Of a stretch of 64,000 bases of DNA, positions 40,412 to 48,782 are shown one piece after another. The notes beneath the pieces are model-generated. The model did no database searches and was not told the DNA's origin. It worked only from the letters and a program-made list of their open reading frames with translations. A program made the position numbers and the translations under genes. Position 1 is the first letter of the stretch. Each line of letters starts with the position of its first letter. The DNA lies in the NCBI GenBank assembly GCA_034423015.1, contig DAOUJG010000045.1, positions 83,875 through 147,874 on the forward strand, written 5' to 3'. The DNA comes from JAGWBJ01 sp034423015. Its GTDB lineage: Bacteria > Chloroflexota > Dehalococcoidia > Lucifugimonadales > JAGWBF01.

Positions 40412-41623
40412 CTAGCCGTAGTGCACGCCCGCTATGGATACCAGTGAGCCGAAATCCTCGTCTGCGGGACACTGGTCGTAGTGGACCACGATGCCCCTGG
40501 CCTCCCCCAGCATCCGGACCATGAAATGGATCGGGGCCGCGCCACAGATGCGCGTCCGGTCCCCCTCCGTACGGATGTGGTCTTCCAGCCCCGCGTCCCC
40601 ACCAGCGCAGGCCGACTCCAGCCATCTTTCGTCCGACGAGCGTATCCCGGCCTTGGCCTCGGGGTCCAGGGGATCCGGGTCTCCGAAAGCGGGGCCTACG
40701 TGGCTCAGGTCACCGGCGGCCACCACCAGCGTCGCGCCTCCCCGAGCCTCCTCGGCGAGCAGGTCGACGGCCTGCCATACCCTGGACGCCTCGCCATCCC
40801 GGGTCCCCAGCAGAGACTCATGGGCCCCGCATAGCACAGGCACCACGCGCTTGAGCTCCCGGCGGGCCATGTAGTGCAGCCAGACGGCGGCCAGCTCGAT
40901 GGAGTGCTCCCCGACGTGGTGGACTTCCTGGGAGAACGCCGTCTCCTCACCCAGGACGCCCGCCACACGGTCTACGATTTCGGTGTCGGTGGGCAAGGCG
41001 CCCCAGGGTGTTGCATAGCTTTGGCGAGTCAGGGTCAGGCTCCCCGGAGAGCCCGAGTGGTCCGTGCCCAGTATGATCACCAGCTCCGCGTCCTCCACGG
41101 CCTGCCTCAAGGGAATCCAGGTGCGGGCGTAGGTCCGCCACCCCCTGGTGTAGTCGATATGCGGGCTGACCACGCCCTGGACGCTTGTTGCGGAGTCGAC
41201 CAGGCCCTCCGACTCCCTGCAGTAGGCGTCCATGACGTCCAGCAGCTCCCGGGGGTCCTCCGGGTAGCCGCCGCCGGCAAGGGCGGGCTTCCTGAACGGG
41301 GCCGCCCGGTAGGCCTCCCGGGTCTCGGCGAGTACCCGACGAAACCGCGGGCTGTCCAGGAGCAGCGCCTCGTCCAACCTGCGTATCAGCTCCTCCACCT
41401 GGCTGGGCATGATGTCGGAGCCGGTCCGCAACGTGAACCCCGCCCGCAACGCGTCGGAGTCGCGGGTGCCGTCGCACAGGGCGAGCAGGGGGGCAACGGC
41501 CTGGGGGACCAGCGCCGTGCCTCCAGCCAACCGCAATGGGTCACTAAGGGAGAGGACGGGCTGCCCCCGCCACGTGATCCAACGGACGTTGAGGGGCCTC
41601 AGCTTGGGAAAGTCCTGGGACAT
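40412..41623 (-). CDS. AmmeMemoRadiSam system protein B (Memo/MEMO1 family)
   Basis: A 403-residue protein. Residues about 140-403 form the Memo domain (VVSPHIDYTRG, GTDHSGSPGS, VGEHSIELAAVWLHY, AAGDLSHVGPAFGD), keeping the His and Cys positions of the family's metal site. The first 110 residues are an extra winged-helix-like domain frequent in bacterial members. Its usual partners, AmmeMemoRadiSam A and the radical SAM protein, are not in this window. The start at 41623 lies only a few bases downstream of a TATACT (41633-41638), so the mRNA may be nearly leaderless. It converges on the PAL gene. Confidence 0.85.
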   Translation of the reverse strand: MSQDFPKLRPLNVRWITWRGQPVLSLSDPLRLAGGTALVPQAVAPLLALCDGTRDSDALRAGFTLRTGSDIMPSQVEELIRRLDEALLLDSPRFRRVLAETREAYRAAPFRKPALAGGGYPEDPRELLDVMDAYCRESEGLVDSATSVQGVVSPHIDYTRGWRTYARTWIPLRQAVEDAELVIILGTDHSGSPGSLTLTRQSYATPWGALPTDTEIVDRVAGVLGEETAFSQEVHHVGEHSIELAAVWLHYMARRELKRVVPVLCGAHESLLGTRDGEASRVWQAVDLLAEEARGGATLVVAAGDLSHVGPAFGDPDPLDPEAKAGIRSSDERWLESACAGGDAGLEDHIRTEGDRTRICGAAPIHFMVRMLGEARGIVVHYDQCPADEDFGSLVSIAGVHYG

Positions 41624-41706
41624 GACCGGACTAGTATATCCCATTGGCGCGGTGTACGCCCCGGCCATTCCGGGCGGGGCCGGCGCACTACGCGGGCAAC
41701 AACGGC

Positions 41707-43467
41707 CTAGTTGCGGGTGGCCCGCATCTCCCGGCGGAGCAGCTCCGTCGCCTCCCGGTCCAGCCGGGGTACTCCCCCCTCCGCCTCTACGACCACGCCG
41801 TACCCTTCCCTGGCGCCCTCGCGAGTAACCTTGCCGTTCAGGACGTCCCGGAAGACCAGGTCCAGGGACCGGTCCAGGGGGTCGCCGAATCCCCCTCCCC
41901 CTCCCGAAACGATAGTTACCACGTCCTGACCGGCCACGGGGATGAAGGTGCCCTCGCGGGGCAGCTCCACGGACCCTTCCGAGCCAGGCCCATCGGAGGC
42001 CGGATTATGCACGATGCTGGTGGTGGCGCCCTCGCCGCCCCCGGTCAGCCCCTGCGCGGCCACCGTGTGCCGGTTGGAGTGGGTAGCCACGTAGGCGTCC
42101 ACCAGAAGGCGGTACTTCTTTCGGACTCCCACCCCGCCCCTGAACCGGCCCGGGCCCGCCGAGTCGGGCACGTACTCCAGCATGTCGGCCATCATGGGGA
42201 ACTCGGACTCCATCGCCTCGATGGGCAGGTTGGATGTCTCCCAGATGCCGTCAATACCGTCCTTGGTCTCCCTCGCCCCTCCGCCGCCCGCCACCGTCTC
42301 GTAGTAGATGAAGCTGGGGGCGCGGCGGCTGCTGAACCCCATGCCGTGGACCCCGTGGGACCCTGCCACCACCTGCCGGTCGATCGCGGGCTGCAGCGCG
42401 GCCAGCAGGAGGTCCGGCAGTACGGCGCACACCTCGGACCGGGCCCCCACTGGCGACGGCGGCCTGGCGTGGAGCAGGCAGCCCTCTGGCACAGTCAGGT
42501 CCACGGCCCTCCAGAACCCCGCGCTGGCCAGGGCGGTGGGGTCCAGCACGGACCTGAGCACCCAGCCGACCATGGCCGCGGTGGCCGAGTAGGGGCAGTT
42601 GATCCCCCAGCGGGCTGGCCCGCCGGTGCCCGTGAAGTCCAGGGAGATGACTGGCTCCGGCCGGTGGCGGACCGTGATGCTCGCCTTCATGGGGATGGGC
42701 TCGTCGCTGTCCATGTCGTCGTCCATGTAGTCGACGGCCTGGAAGGTGCCCTCCCGGAGACGGAGGATGCCGTGCCGGATCTTGGCCTCGGACACCCGGT
42801 GGGACTCCTCCATCGCCATGCCCAGCACGTCGGCGCCGTGGCGCTCTGCCAGCTCCTGCATGCGCCTGACTCCCAGGTGCACCGAGCCTATCTGGGCGCG
42901 AATGTCCCCCTCCCGGCTGCCCGGATCCCGGACGTTCAGCAGGACCGTCTCCAGGACCTCCCGGTTCAGCTCCCCGGCACGGTGGATGCGTATGGGAGGG
43001 AGCCGGATGGCCTCCTGGAATATCTCGGTGGAATCCCCCAGGGCGCACTGCCCCGGGGCCTTGCCGCCCACGTCGGGCCAGTGTCCGGTGTTCCCCACGA
43101 ACCCCAGGAACCGGCCCTGGTGGAACACGGGCCCGACGAAGGTGACGTCGGCCAGGTGGGACGGCCCTCCCGAGTACGGGTCGTTCACCATGAACACGTC
43201 GCCGTCCCGGAGGGTGTGGGGAGGGTGCCGGTCCAGGATGGCGCCGCCGGTGAACATGAAGGATGAGATGTGGATGGGCTGGCTGATGTCCCCGATGCAC
43301 ACCACGTCGCCGTTGGCGTCCATGACCACACTGGAGCAGTCCTGCCGCTCCTTGATATTCGTAGAGTACGCGGACTTGATCAGCGCCGCCAACATCTCGT
43401 CGGCAGTGGAGACAAAGGCGTTGCTGATCACCTCGGTGGTAACGGGGTCCAGACGGGGACCGGTCAT
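41707..43467 (-). CDS. Hydantoinase B/oxoprolinase family protein (HyuB-type)
   Basis: A 586-residue HyuB-type subunit: DPVTTEVISNAFVSTADEM start, KERQDCSSVVMDANGDV, DGDVFMVNDPYSGGPSHLADV, SLDFTGTGG, and the C-terminal VSGGGGGFGDPLDR loop. HyuB works with HyuA in ATP-dependent hydrolysis of hydantoins or N-methylhydantoin, oxoproline or related lactams. HyuA is not next to it on either side, which is unusual. The start at 43467 has GGAGGG and a strong promoter (43500-43529); longer upstream frame is not coding. Confidence 0.92.
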   Translation of the reverse strand: MTGPRLDPVTTEVISNAFVSTADEMLAALIKSAYSTNIKERQDCSSVVMDANGDVVCIGDISQPIHISSFMFTGGAILDRHPPHTLRDGDVFMVNDPYSGGPSHLADVTFVGPVFHQGRFLGFVGNTGHWPDVGGKAPGQCALGDSTEIFQEAIRLPPIRIHRAGELNREVLETVLLNVRDPGSREGDIRAQIGSVHLGVRRMQELAERHGADVLGMAMEESHRVSEAKIRHGILRLREGTFQAVDYMDDDMDSDEPIPMKASITVRHRPEPVISLDFTGTGGPARWGINCPYSATAAMVGWVLRSVLDPTALASAGFWRAVDLTVPEGCLLHARPPSPVGARSEVCAVLPDLLLAALQPAIDRQVVAGSHGVHGMGFSSRRAPSFIYYETVAGGGGARETKDGIDGIWETSNLPIEAMESEFPMMADMLEYVPDSAGPGRFRGGVGVRKKYRLLVDAYVATHSNRHTVAAQGLTGGGEGATTSIVHNPASDGPGSEGSVELPREGTFIPVAGQDVVTIVSGGGGGFGDPLDRSLDLVFRDVLNGKVTREGAREGYGVVVEAEGGVPRLDREATELLRREMRATRN

Positions 43468-43499
43468 GCCGCCCTCCAGCGTAGCCGCCGTGTGCCGGT

Positions 43500-43529
43500 A
43501 TTCTAGTGACGCCCCAACTCGGCTGTCAA
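43500..43529 (-). promoter_or_regulatory. Sigma70-type promoter for hydantoinase B gene
   Basis: Perfect TTGACA (43524-43529), an 18-base spacer and TAGAAT (43500-43505) on the minus strand, about 33 bases ahead of the start codon. Confidence 0.65.
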
Positions 43530-43654
43530 CGAGCGCCCGCTGCGCGGTCGCCGCGCAGCCGGATGGCACTTCCGTCAGGCCATGGGTATAATATGTCCTG
43601 CCATACGGACGCGGCCAGGAGGACCGCGCCCGGTCCACAGCAGGAGGTGACCAT

Positions 43655-43960
43655 ATGCCCAGGGGAAACGAGCCTTTGGGACCGATTGCGTCCACGGTGC
43701 TGTTCGAGAACGAGCGAGTGAAGATATGGAACCTGGTCATCGAACCCGGCGGATCGTGCCCGTGGCACCTGCACGAACGGGACTACATCACGGTCCGGCT
43801 GGCCGGAGACCCCACCACCCTGGAGCTTGAGGACGGGACCACCCTGCCCGGCTCCTCGGAGGTCGGCCAGTGGCAGTACCACACCGACCACCAGGTCCAC
43901 CGGATCCTCAACCACAACGACAGCGAGTACAAGAACATCCTCATCGAGCTAAAGGACTGA
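43655..43960 (+). CDS. Small cupin-like protein, 101 aa
   Basis: A 101-residue cupin: NLVIEPGGSCPWHLHERDYITVRLAG contains HLHExxY, and the second motif has HTDHQVHRI. It is the shortest cupin here, near the minimum for a complete barrel. GGAGGTGA precedes the ATG, and a TATAAT (43587-43592) lies upstream without a clear -35. It is 63 bases upstream of flavin monooxygenase copy 2, separated by a 15-bp duplicate of its own 3' end, and is likely co-transcribed. Confidence 0.8.
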   Translation: MPRGNEPLGPIASTVLFENERVKIWNLVIEPGGSCPWHLHERDYITVRLAGDPTTLELEDGTTLPGSSEVGQWQYHTDHQVHRILNHNDSEYKNILIELKD

Positions 43961-44023
43961 CGGGGAGCTGAAGGACTGACTGAGAAGGGCTCCCGGCCCA
44001 AGGGAAGGACGGAGGTAGCACAG

Positions 44024-45019
44024 ATGGAGCGAATGGGAGTGGCCTTCGCCGAGGGGCTGCAGCCCGGCGAGGTCGTGGAATGCGTAAAGCTGGCGGAGGA
44101 GGTGGGGTACGAGTCGGCATGGATGGCCGAGGGGCACGGCGGAGACCAGTTCTCCATCCTGACCGCCTGCGCCGCGGCCACCGACCGCATTCTCCTGGGC
44201 ACCAGCATCAGCAGCGTCTTCGTGCGTTCTGCGCCCACCATCGCCATGGCGGCCGCCACGGTGGACCTGTACTCCCAGGGGCGTTTCATACTGGGTCTGG
44301 GCTCCAGCCACAAGGTGCAGGTGGAGCCGGAGCACGGTCTGACCTTCGGACGCCCCGTCCAGCGCATGCGTGAGTGCATAGACATCGTGCGGACCCTGCT
44401 CAGGGACGGAGAGGTGTCGTACCGGGGAGAGATATACGACATCGACAACTTCAAGCTGTGGTTCGAGCCCCATAGAAAAGAGCTGCCCGTCTACGCCGCC
44501 GCCGTATTCCCACGGATGTTGGAGGTCTGCGGAGAGATCGCCCAGGGGGCCCTTCTGGTCTGGACCACCGTGGAGTATTGCACGACAGCCGCCGGCCACG
44601 TGGCGGAGGGGGCCAGGCGGGCCGGTAGGGACCCTGCGGAGGTGGACGTGGCAACCATGATCCCTTGCGCCGTCTCCGACGACAAGGACCGGGCCCGAGA
44701 CTCCATGAGGATGGCCATCGCCAGCTACGTGGGCCGGTTCCCCAGGTACCGCCGGCTGATGGCGGAGGCGGGCTACGCCGACGATCTGGAGGAGGTGCGG
44801 CAGGCCTGGGAGGAGGGAGACGTGCCCGGGTCGCTGGCCCTGGTGCCCAAGCCCCTGATCGACAGCGTAACGCTGGTGGGCACCGCCGAGGAGTGCCGCG
44901 CCAGACTGGACGCCTACCGGGCCGCCGGCATCGACCTGCCCATCATCTTCCCCAACACCTCGGGGCCCCAGGCCAAGGCCGAGGCCATGGAGATCATCCG
45001 GGCCTGCGCTCCCCGATAG
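44024..45019 (+). CDS. LLM-class flavin-dependent oxidoreductase (copy 2)
   Basis: A 331-residue luciferase-like TIM barrel: GVAFAEGLQPGEVVECVKLAEEVGYESAWMAEGHGG, LLGTSISSVFVRSAPTIAMAAATVD, GRFILGLGSSHKVQVE and a C-terminal VTLVGTAEECRARLDAYRAAGIDLPII, the usual substrate-barrel ending. It is in the MER/nitrilotriacetate-monooxygenase-like group. Substrate is not evident. GGAGG before the ATG. It is downstream of a small cupin and converges on the GMC oxidoreductase gene with a 24-base gap. Confidence 0.88.
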   Translation: MERMGVAFAEGLQPGEVVECVKLAEEVGYESAWMAEGHGGDQFSILTACAAATDRILLGTSISSVFVRSAPTIAMAAATVDLYSQGRFILGLGSSHKVQVEPEHGLTFGRPVQRMRECIDIVRTLLRDGEVSYRGEIYDIDNFKLWFEPHRKELPVYAAAVFPRMLEVCGEIAQGALLVWTTVEYCTTAAGHVAEGARRAGRDPAEVDVATMIPCAVSDDKDRARDSMRMAIASYVGRFPRYRRLMAEAGYADDLEEVRQAWEEGDVPGSLALVPKPLIDSVTLVGTAEECRARLDAYRAAGIDLPIIFPNTSGPQAKAEAMEIIRACAPR

Positions 45020-45043
45020 ACTGCGCCACGTCCCAAGCCCCTG

Positions 45044-46585
45044 CTAGGCCTGGGACCGGCCAGCCCAGTCACCGGCCCGCTCCCCTATCATGGCGGCCGT
45101 GGCGTTGGTGTTGGCCCGGGGCACCTGGGGCATCACAGACGCGTCGGCCACCCGGATTCCCTCCAGGCCATGGACTCGCAGGTACTGGTCGACGACTGCC
45201 ATGGGGTCCGACGAAGGCCCGATCTTGCACGTGCCCGATATGTGCCTGGCCGTGCCCAGGTTCCTCACCAGCCAGGCGTCCAGGGCGTCGTCGGAGGCCA
45301 GGTCGGCGTCCGTCGGAATGACGCGCCCGGTCACGATGGCCCGGAAGGCGGGGGTCTCGGCCAGACGCAGGCAGAGGCGGATGCCGTCCCTCATGCGCTG
45401 CCGGTCCCAGGGGTCCGACAGGTACCTGTACTCGAAGTACGGCTGCACGCCGGGGTCGGCGGTGGACAGCCGCACCTCGCCGTAGGAGGCGGGAAGCTGC
45501 AGGGAGCAGGCGAGTCGAATGGTCCCCTCGGGTATCTCCTCGCCGCTTATGGGCAGGTACTGGGCGCTGATCATCAGGTTCATGTCGTTGGGGTCGTCGG
45601 ACCCCTCGGAGGTGTACCGAAGGATCGTGCGTTGGAAGAGGTTGTCCGGCTCGACGCGGACCCCGTCCCTGAGCTTCAAGGACACGGCGGCGTTGGGGTG
45701 GTTCCTCAGGTTCTGCCCCACGCCGGGCAGGTCGTGGACCAGGGGCACGCCGACGTCCTGGAGCTGCGGCGCGGGGCCGACGCCGGAGAGCAGCAGGAGG
45801 TGGGGAGACCTGACTCCCCCGGCGCTGAGCACCACCTCGTCGGCCCCCAGGGTGAATATCTCGCCCCCGCTCTCCACCTCCACGCCGACCGCCCGCTTGC
45901 CCTCGAAGAGCACGCGCCTGGTGTACGCGTTGCCCCTGATGGTGAGATTGAGACGGTGGCGGGCGGGGTTCAGGTGGGTGACCGCCGTGCTCATGCGGAT
46001 GCCTTCAGGGTTGTTCATGGGGACCGCCCCGACTCCCCCGGTGTTGGGACCGTTCATGTCGAGGTCGTCGGGGAATCCCAGGGCCCTGGACGCGTCGTAA
46101 AGGGCCTGCTGGATCGGCGGCCGCTCCACGTCCAGCCGTCGAAGGATGGGAATGGGGCCCTCGGAGCCGTGGAAGTCGTCGTGGATGTCCGCGTCGGTCT
46201 CAATCTTCCTGAAGTAGGGCAGCACGTTGACGTATGACCACTCGGGACTGCCCCAGGACGCCCAGAGGTCGTAGTCCTCGGGCAGTCCTCTCAGGTACGT
46301 CTGGCCATTGATGGACCCCGATCCGCCGATGACCTTGCCCTGGGCCACGTGTATGACCCCCCGCTCTGGGGTCATCACCGCCTCCAGGGCCCAGTTGTGG
46401 GGAGCGCCCTGCACCTCGGCGTCCCTGGTGTAGCCTATCTTCACGTCGTCGGGCAGACTGTCCAGGTCCGGGTAGTCGGGGCCCGCCTCCAGCAGGAGGA
46501 CCGACCGCGCCGGGTCCTCGGCGAGCCGGGCTGCGGCCACGCAGCCCGCTGTGCCGGCTCCGACCACGATGACGTCGTACTTCAT
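45044..46585 (-). CDS. GMC-family FAD oxidoreductase (choline-dehydrogenase-like)
   Basis: A 513-residue GMC flavoprotein. It opens YDVIVVGAGTAGCVAAARL, has VIGGSGSINGQTYLRG (signature 1) and VVLSAGGVRSPHLLLLSGVG (signature 2), and the active-site end ARHISGTCKIG and TNATAAMIGERAGDW with the His-Asn pair. GMC enzymes oxidise alcohols such as choline or aromatic alcohols to aldehydes. I start at 46585 after GGGGGGTGGAG; the upstream frame covers the promoter. A helically phased GATACG repeat lies upstream of this start. Confidence 0.93.
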   Translation of the reverse strand: MKYDVIVVGAGTAGCVAAARLAEDPARSVLLLEAGPDYPDLDSLPDDVKIGYTRDAEVQGAPHNWALEAVMTPERGVIHVAQGKVIGGSGSINGQTYLRGLPEDYDLWASWGSPEWSYVNVLPYFRKIETDADIHDDFHGSEGPIPILRRLDVERPPIQQALYDASRALGFPDDLDMNGPNTGGVGAVPMNNPEGIRMSTAVTHLNPARHRLNLTIRGNAYTRRVLFEGKRAVGVEVESGGEIFTLGADEVVLSAGGVRSPHLLLLSGVGPAPQLQDVGVPLVHDLPGVGQNLRNHPNAAVSLKLRDGVRVEPDNLFQRTILRYTSEGSDDPNDMNLMISAQYLPISGEEIPEGTIRLACSLQLPASYGEVRLSTADPGVQPYFEYRYLSDPWDRQRMRDGIRLCLRLAETPAFRAIVTGRVIPTDADLASDDALDAWLVRNLGTARHISGTCKIGPSSDPMAVVDQYLRVHGLEGIRVADASVMPQVPRANTNATAAMIGERAGDWAGRSQA

Positions 46586-46604
46586 TCTCCACCCCCCTTT
46601 ACCA

Positions 46605-46645
46605 GATACGGACCGGATACGGGCAGGATACGGGGTCAGGATACC
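46605..46645. repeat. Phased GGATACGG direct repeats in GMC promoter region
   Basis: GATACG-like units start at 46605, 46616, 46627 and 46640, spaced 11, 11 and 13 bases, close to a helical turn. They overlap the predicted -10 box and lie between it and the GMC start codon, a possible regulator-binding array. Confidence 0.55.
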
Positions 46646-46666
46646 GGAACGATGGGCGCTTATCAA
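46638..46666 (-). promoter_or_regulatory. Candidate sigma70-type promoter for the GMC gene
   Basis: TTGATA (46661-46666), a 17-base spacer and TATCCT (46638-46643) on the minus strand, 52 bases ahead of the start codon. Confidence 0.45.
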
Positions 46667-46672
46667 CAGACG

Positions 46673-47776
46673 TTATGTAAATATGTCCAGGGGCAGGAAG
46701 GCCGAGACCATGACGTTGGGCAGGTCCACGATCTCGCTGATCTTCAGGTCCACTGCCACACTGCATATGCAGTAGGCCTGCTCCCGCGACCAGCCCCTGT
46801 GGACCAGCAAGTCGATCATGTTCAGGACCGCGTTTCGGGCCGCCATAGTCACGTCCTCGGACTCGTTGGCGTCATCGGAAAAGGGGTAGCCGGTGGTGGC
46901 CAGGAACCGGCGGGGCGCCGCCATCTCGGGCGTCGTGAAGAAGTCGTCCCGCTCGTACATGGGGACGCTCACGTTGCGCTCCCGGGCCTCCCCCTTAAGG
47001 ACCCGGAAGCTTGCGCGGAGGGTGGCGCTCATCTCGACGGCGGTGCCGCACGACTCGCCGTCTCCCTGGGCGAAGTGGGCGTCGCCCGCCGAGAACAGGG
47101 CGCCCTCCACGAACACCGGAAGGAGCAGCCGTACACCGGCGGTCATCTGCTTGGTGTCCATGTTGCCCCCGTTCTCTCTCGGAGGGATGGTGCGCAACCC
47201 CTGGGATGCGATGGGCTCCGAGTGCGGCACCGCGTTGGTCGGGTCAGGGGGCATCACGAAGCCGCCCCGTCCCAGCAGGTCACTCTCCCTAGCCGCGATG
47301 CGCCTCATCAGCTCGTGGGAGGGGGCGACTCCCATCACGCCCATGAACGACGCGTCGGGGACGCGGACGCCGGGAAGCTCGGCGGAGGTCGCGTAGCCGT
47401 CCCGAATGTCCCACTTCACCAGGTAGGGCCTCTCGAACACGCCGCGGAGCAGCCCGAACCCGGGCAATATGGTGGTGAATCCGAAGGAGCCGGGCTCGAT
47501 GCCCAGCACCGTCACCTCCAGCAGGTCCCCGGGCCCGGCGCCCTCCACGTAGACGGGCCCGGTCAGGGCGTGGCTGCTGCTCAGGACGACGTGCTCCAGG
47601 TCCGAGGAGACCATGTCGCGCGTGACCTGGAGGTCCAGCCCGTCCCGGGTCTCCATCACGACCTCCTCCCCCTGCTGGACGCGAAGGGCGGGAGGGATGT
47701 CGGGGTGCCACCGGTTGTGGCCCTTGCCGGGTTCGCCGCTGCACTGCTTGCTGAAGTCGAGGGCTATCCGCTTCAT
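46673..47776 (-). CDS. Acetamidase/formamidase family protein
   Basis: A 367-residue formamidase-type hydrolase. Recognisable blocks are HNRWHPDIPPALRVQQGEEVVMETRDG, HALTGPVYVEGAGPGDLLEVTVL, GGNMDTKQMTAGVRLLLPVFVEGALFSAGDAHFAQGDGE and YPFSDDANESEDVTMAARNAV. It cleaves formamide or acetamide to acid plus ammonia. Good AGGAG upstream. A promoter at 47828-47856 drives it. It may supply nitrogen or handle amides released by the PAL-like chemistry elsewhere (inference). Confidence 0.92.
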   Translation of the reverse strand: MKRIALDFSKQCSGEPGKGHNRWHPDIPPALRVQQGEEVVMETRDGLDLQVTRDMVSSDLEHVVLSSSHALTGPVYVEGAGPGDLLEVTVLGIEPGSFGFTTILPGFGLLRGVFERPYLVKWDIRDGYATSAELPGVRVPDASFMGVMGVAPSHELMRRIAARESDLLGRGGFVMPPDPTNAVPHSEPIASQGLRTIPPRENGGNMDTKQMTAGVRLLLPVFVEGALFSAGDAHFAQGDGESCGTAVEMSATLRASFRVLKGEARERNVSVPMYERDDFFTTPEMAAPRRFLATTGYPFSDDANESEDVTMAARNAVLNMIDLLVHRGWSREQAYCICSVAVDLKISEIVDLPNVMVSAFLPLDIFT

Positions 47777-47827
47777 GGCTGCTCCTCTCGGCAGGGGAGT
47801 GGACGTGGGAGGGGCCGGACACGGGGA

Positions 47828-47856
47828 AGTGTAGTTTGGGGCCAGGGGCGTGTCAA
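47828..47856 (-). promoter_or_regulatory. Consensus sigma70-type promoter for the formamidase gene
   Basis: TTGACA (47851-47856), a 17-base spacer and TACACT (47828-47833) on the minus strand. Confidence 0.65.
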
Positions 47857-47890
47857 CGAAGAGCGGCGGCGGAGCGCAGGTGCCTCGGCA

Positions 47891-47919
47891 TGGACGGTCA
47901 TACTCCGATTTGGTACACT
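47891..47919 (+). promoter_or_regulatory. Candidate promoter for the enoyl-CoA hydratase gene
   Basis: TGGACG (47891-47896), a 17-base spacer and TACACT (47914-47919), divergent from the formamidase promoter 35 bases away. Confidence 0.45.
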
Positions 47920-47977
47920 ACGCCCGACTTTCCGGGGGCGGCGAGCTCCCGGGGGAGCCAACTTCCAAGGAGGACCG

Positions 47978-48754
47978 ATGGCCGACTACTCCGACATCAC
48001 GTACGAAAAGAGGGGCAGGGTCGGCGTCCTGACTCTGAACCGGCCCAACAAGCTGAACGCCCTGTGGCCGCCCATGGAGGACGAGATACGCCGGTGCTGG
48101 CGCGAGTTCAACCGGGACCCCGACGCACGGTCCCTGGTGATTACCGGGGCCGGACGCGGCTTCTGCACCGGCGAGGACGTGGGAGTGCTGCGGGAGATTC
48201 TGGAGGAGTACTCCAAGCCCGGGGCGACGCCCCAAAGGGCCAGCGCCATTCCCCAGGACCTGATCGAGATGGTGGAGAAGCCGGTGGTCGCCGGGATCAA
48301 CGGCGCCGCCGCCGGCGCGGGCTTCGGGCTGGCCCTGGCGGCCGACATCCGCATCGCCTCCGAGTCCGCCGCCTTCCACTGCATCTACGCCCGCAGGGGG
48401 CTGGTGTGCAGCTGCGAGGTGTGGTTCCTTCCCAGGCTGATGCACCTTGGCCCCGCCGTGCACAAGATACTCCTCGGCGAGACCATCGACTCAGCGGAGG
48501 CGCTGAGGTACAACCTGGTCTCCGAGGTGGTGCCCGACGACCGGCTCATGGACCGGACCATGGAGGTGGCGGAGCGCCTGGCGGCGGGCCCTCCCTCGGC
48601 CCTCAAGTTCACCAAGAAGGCCATACAGAACGCCCTCATCTCGGACCTGAAGTCCTCCATGGATTACGTGTCGTACGTCCGGGGCGCAGCCTCCTCCGCC
48701 GAGGCGGACGAGGGCGGTCGGGCCTTCCTGGAGAAGCGCCCTCCCCGGTGGTAG
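47978..48754 (+). CDS. Enoyl-CoA hydratase/isomerase family protein
   Basis: A 258-residue crotonase-fold protein: GVLTLNRPNKLNAL at the front, the oxyanion-hole strand LVITGAGRGFCTGEDVG and the second oxyanion segment GINGAAAGAGFGLALAADIRIA. The Glu residues typical of hydratases are not obvious, so isomerase, hydrolase or dehalogenase activity is also possible. AAGGAGG precedes the ATG at 47978. It is followed after 28 bases by a CaiB gene, and then another, an apparent operon for activating and processing a CoA ester. Confidence 0.9.
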   Translation: MADYSDITYEKRGRVGVLTLNRPNKLNALWPPMEDEIRRCWREFNRDPDARSLVITGAGRGFCTGEDVGVLREILEEYSKPGATPQRASAIPQDLIEMVEKPVVAGINGAAAGAGFGLALAADIRIASESAAFHCIYARRGLVCSCEVWFLPRLMHLGPAVHKILLGETIDSAEALRYNLVSEVVPDDRLMDRTMEVAERLAAGPPSALKFTKKAIQNALISDLKSSMDYVSYVRGAASSAEADEGGRAFLEKRPPRW

Positions 48755-48782
48755 TCCGGCGTCCGTGCCGTAGAGCAAGAAG

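Noticed and set aside
43587..43592. Full promoter at the TATAAT before the small cupin gene
   Set aside because: The -10 is perfect but no -35 or TGn extension fits at the right distance, so I did not list it as a separate promoter.
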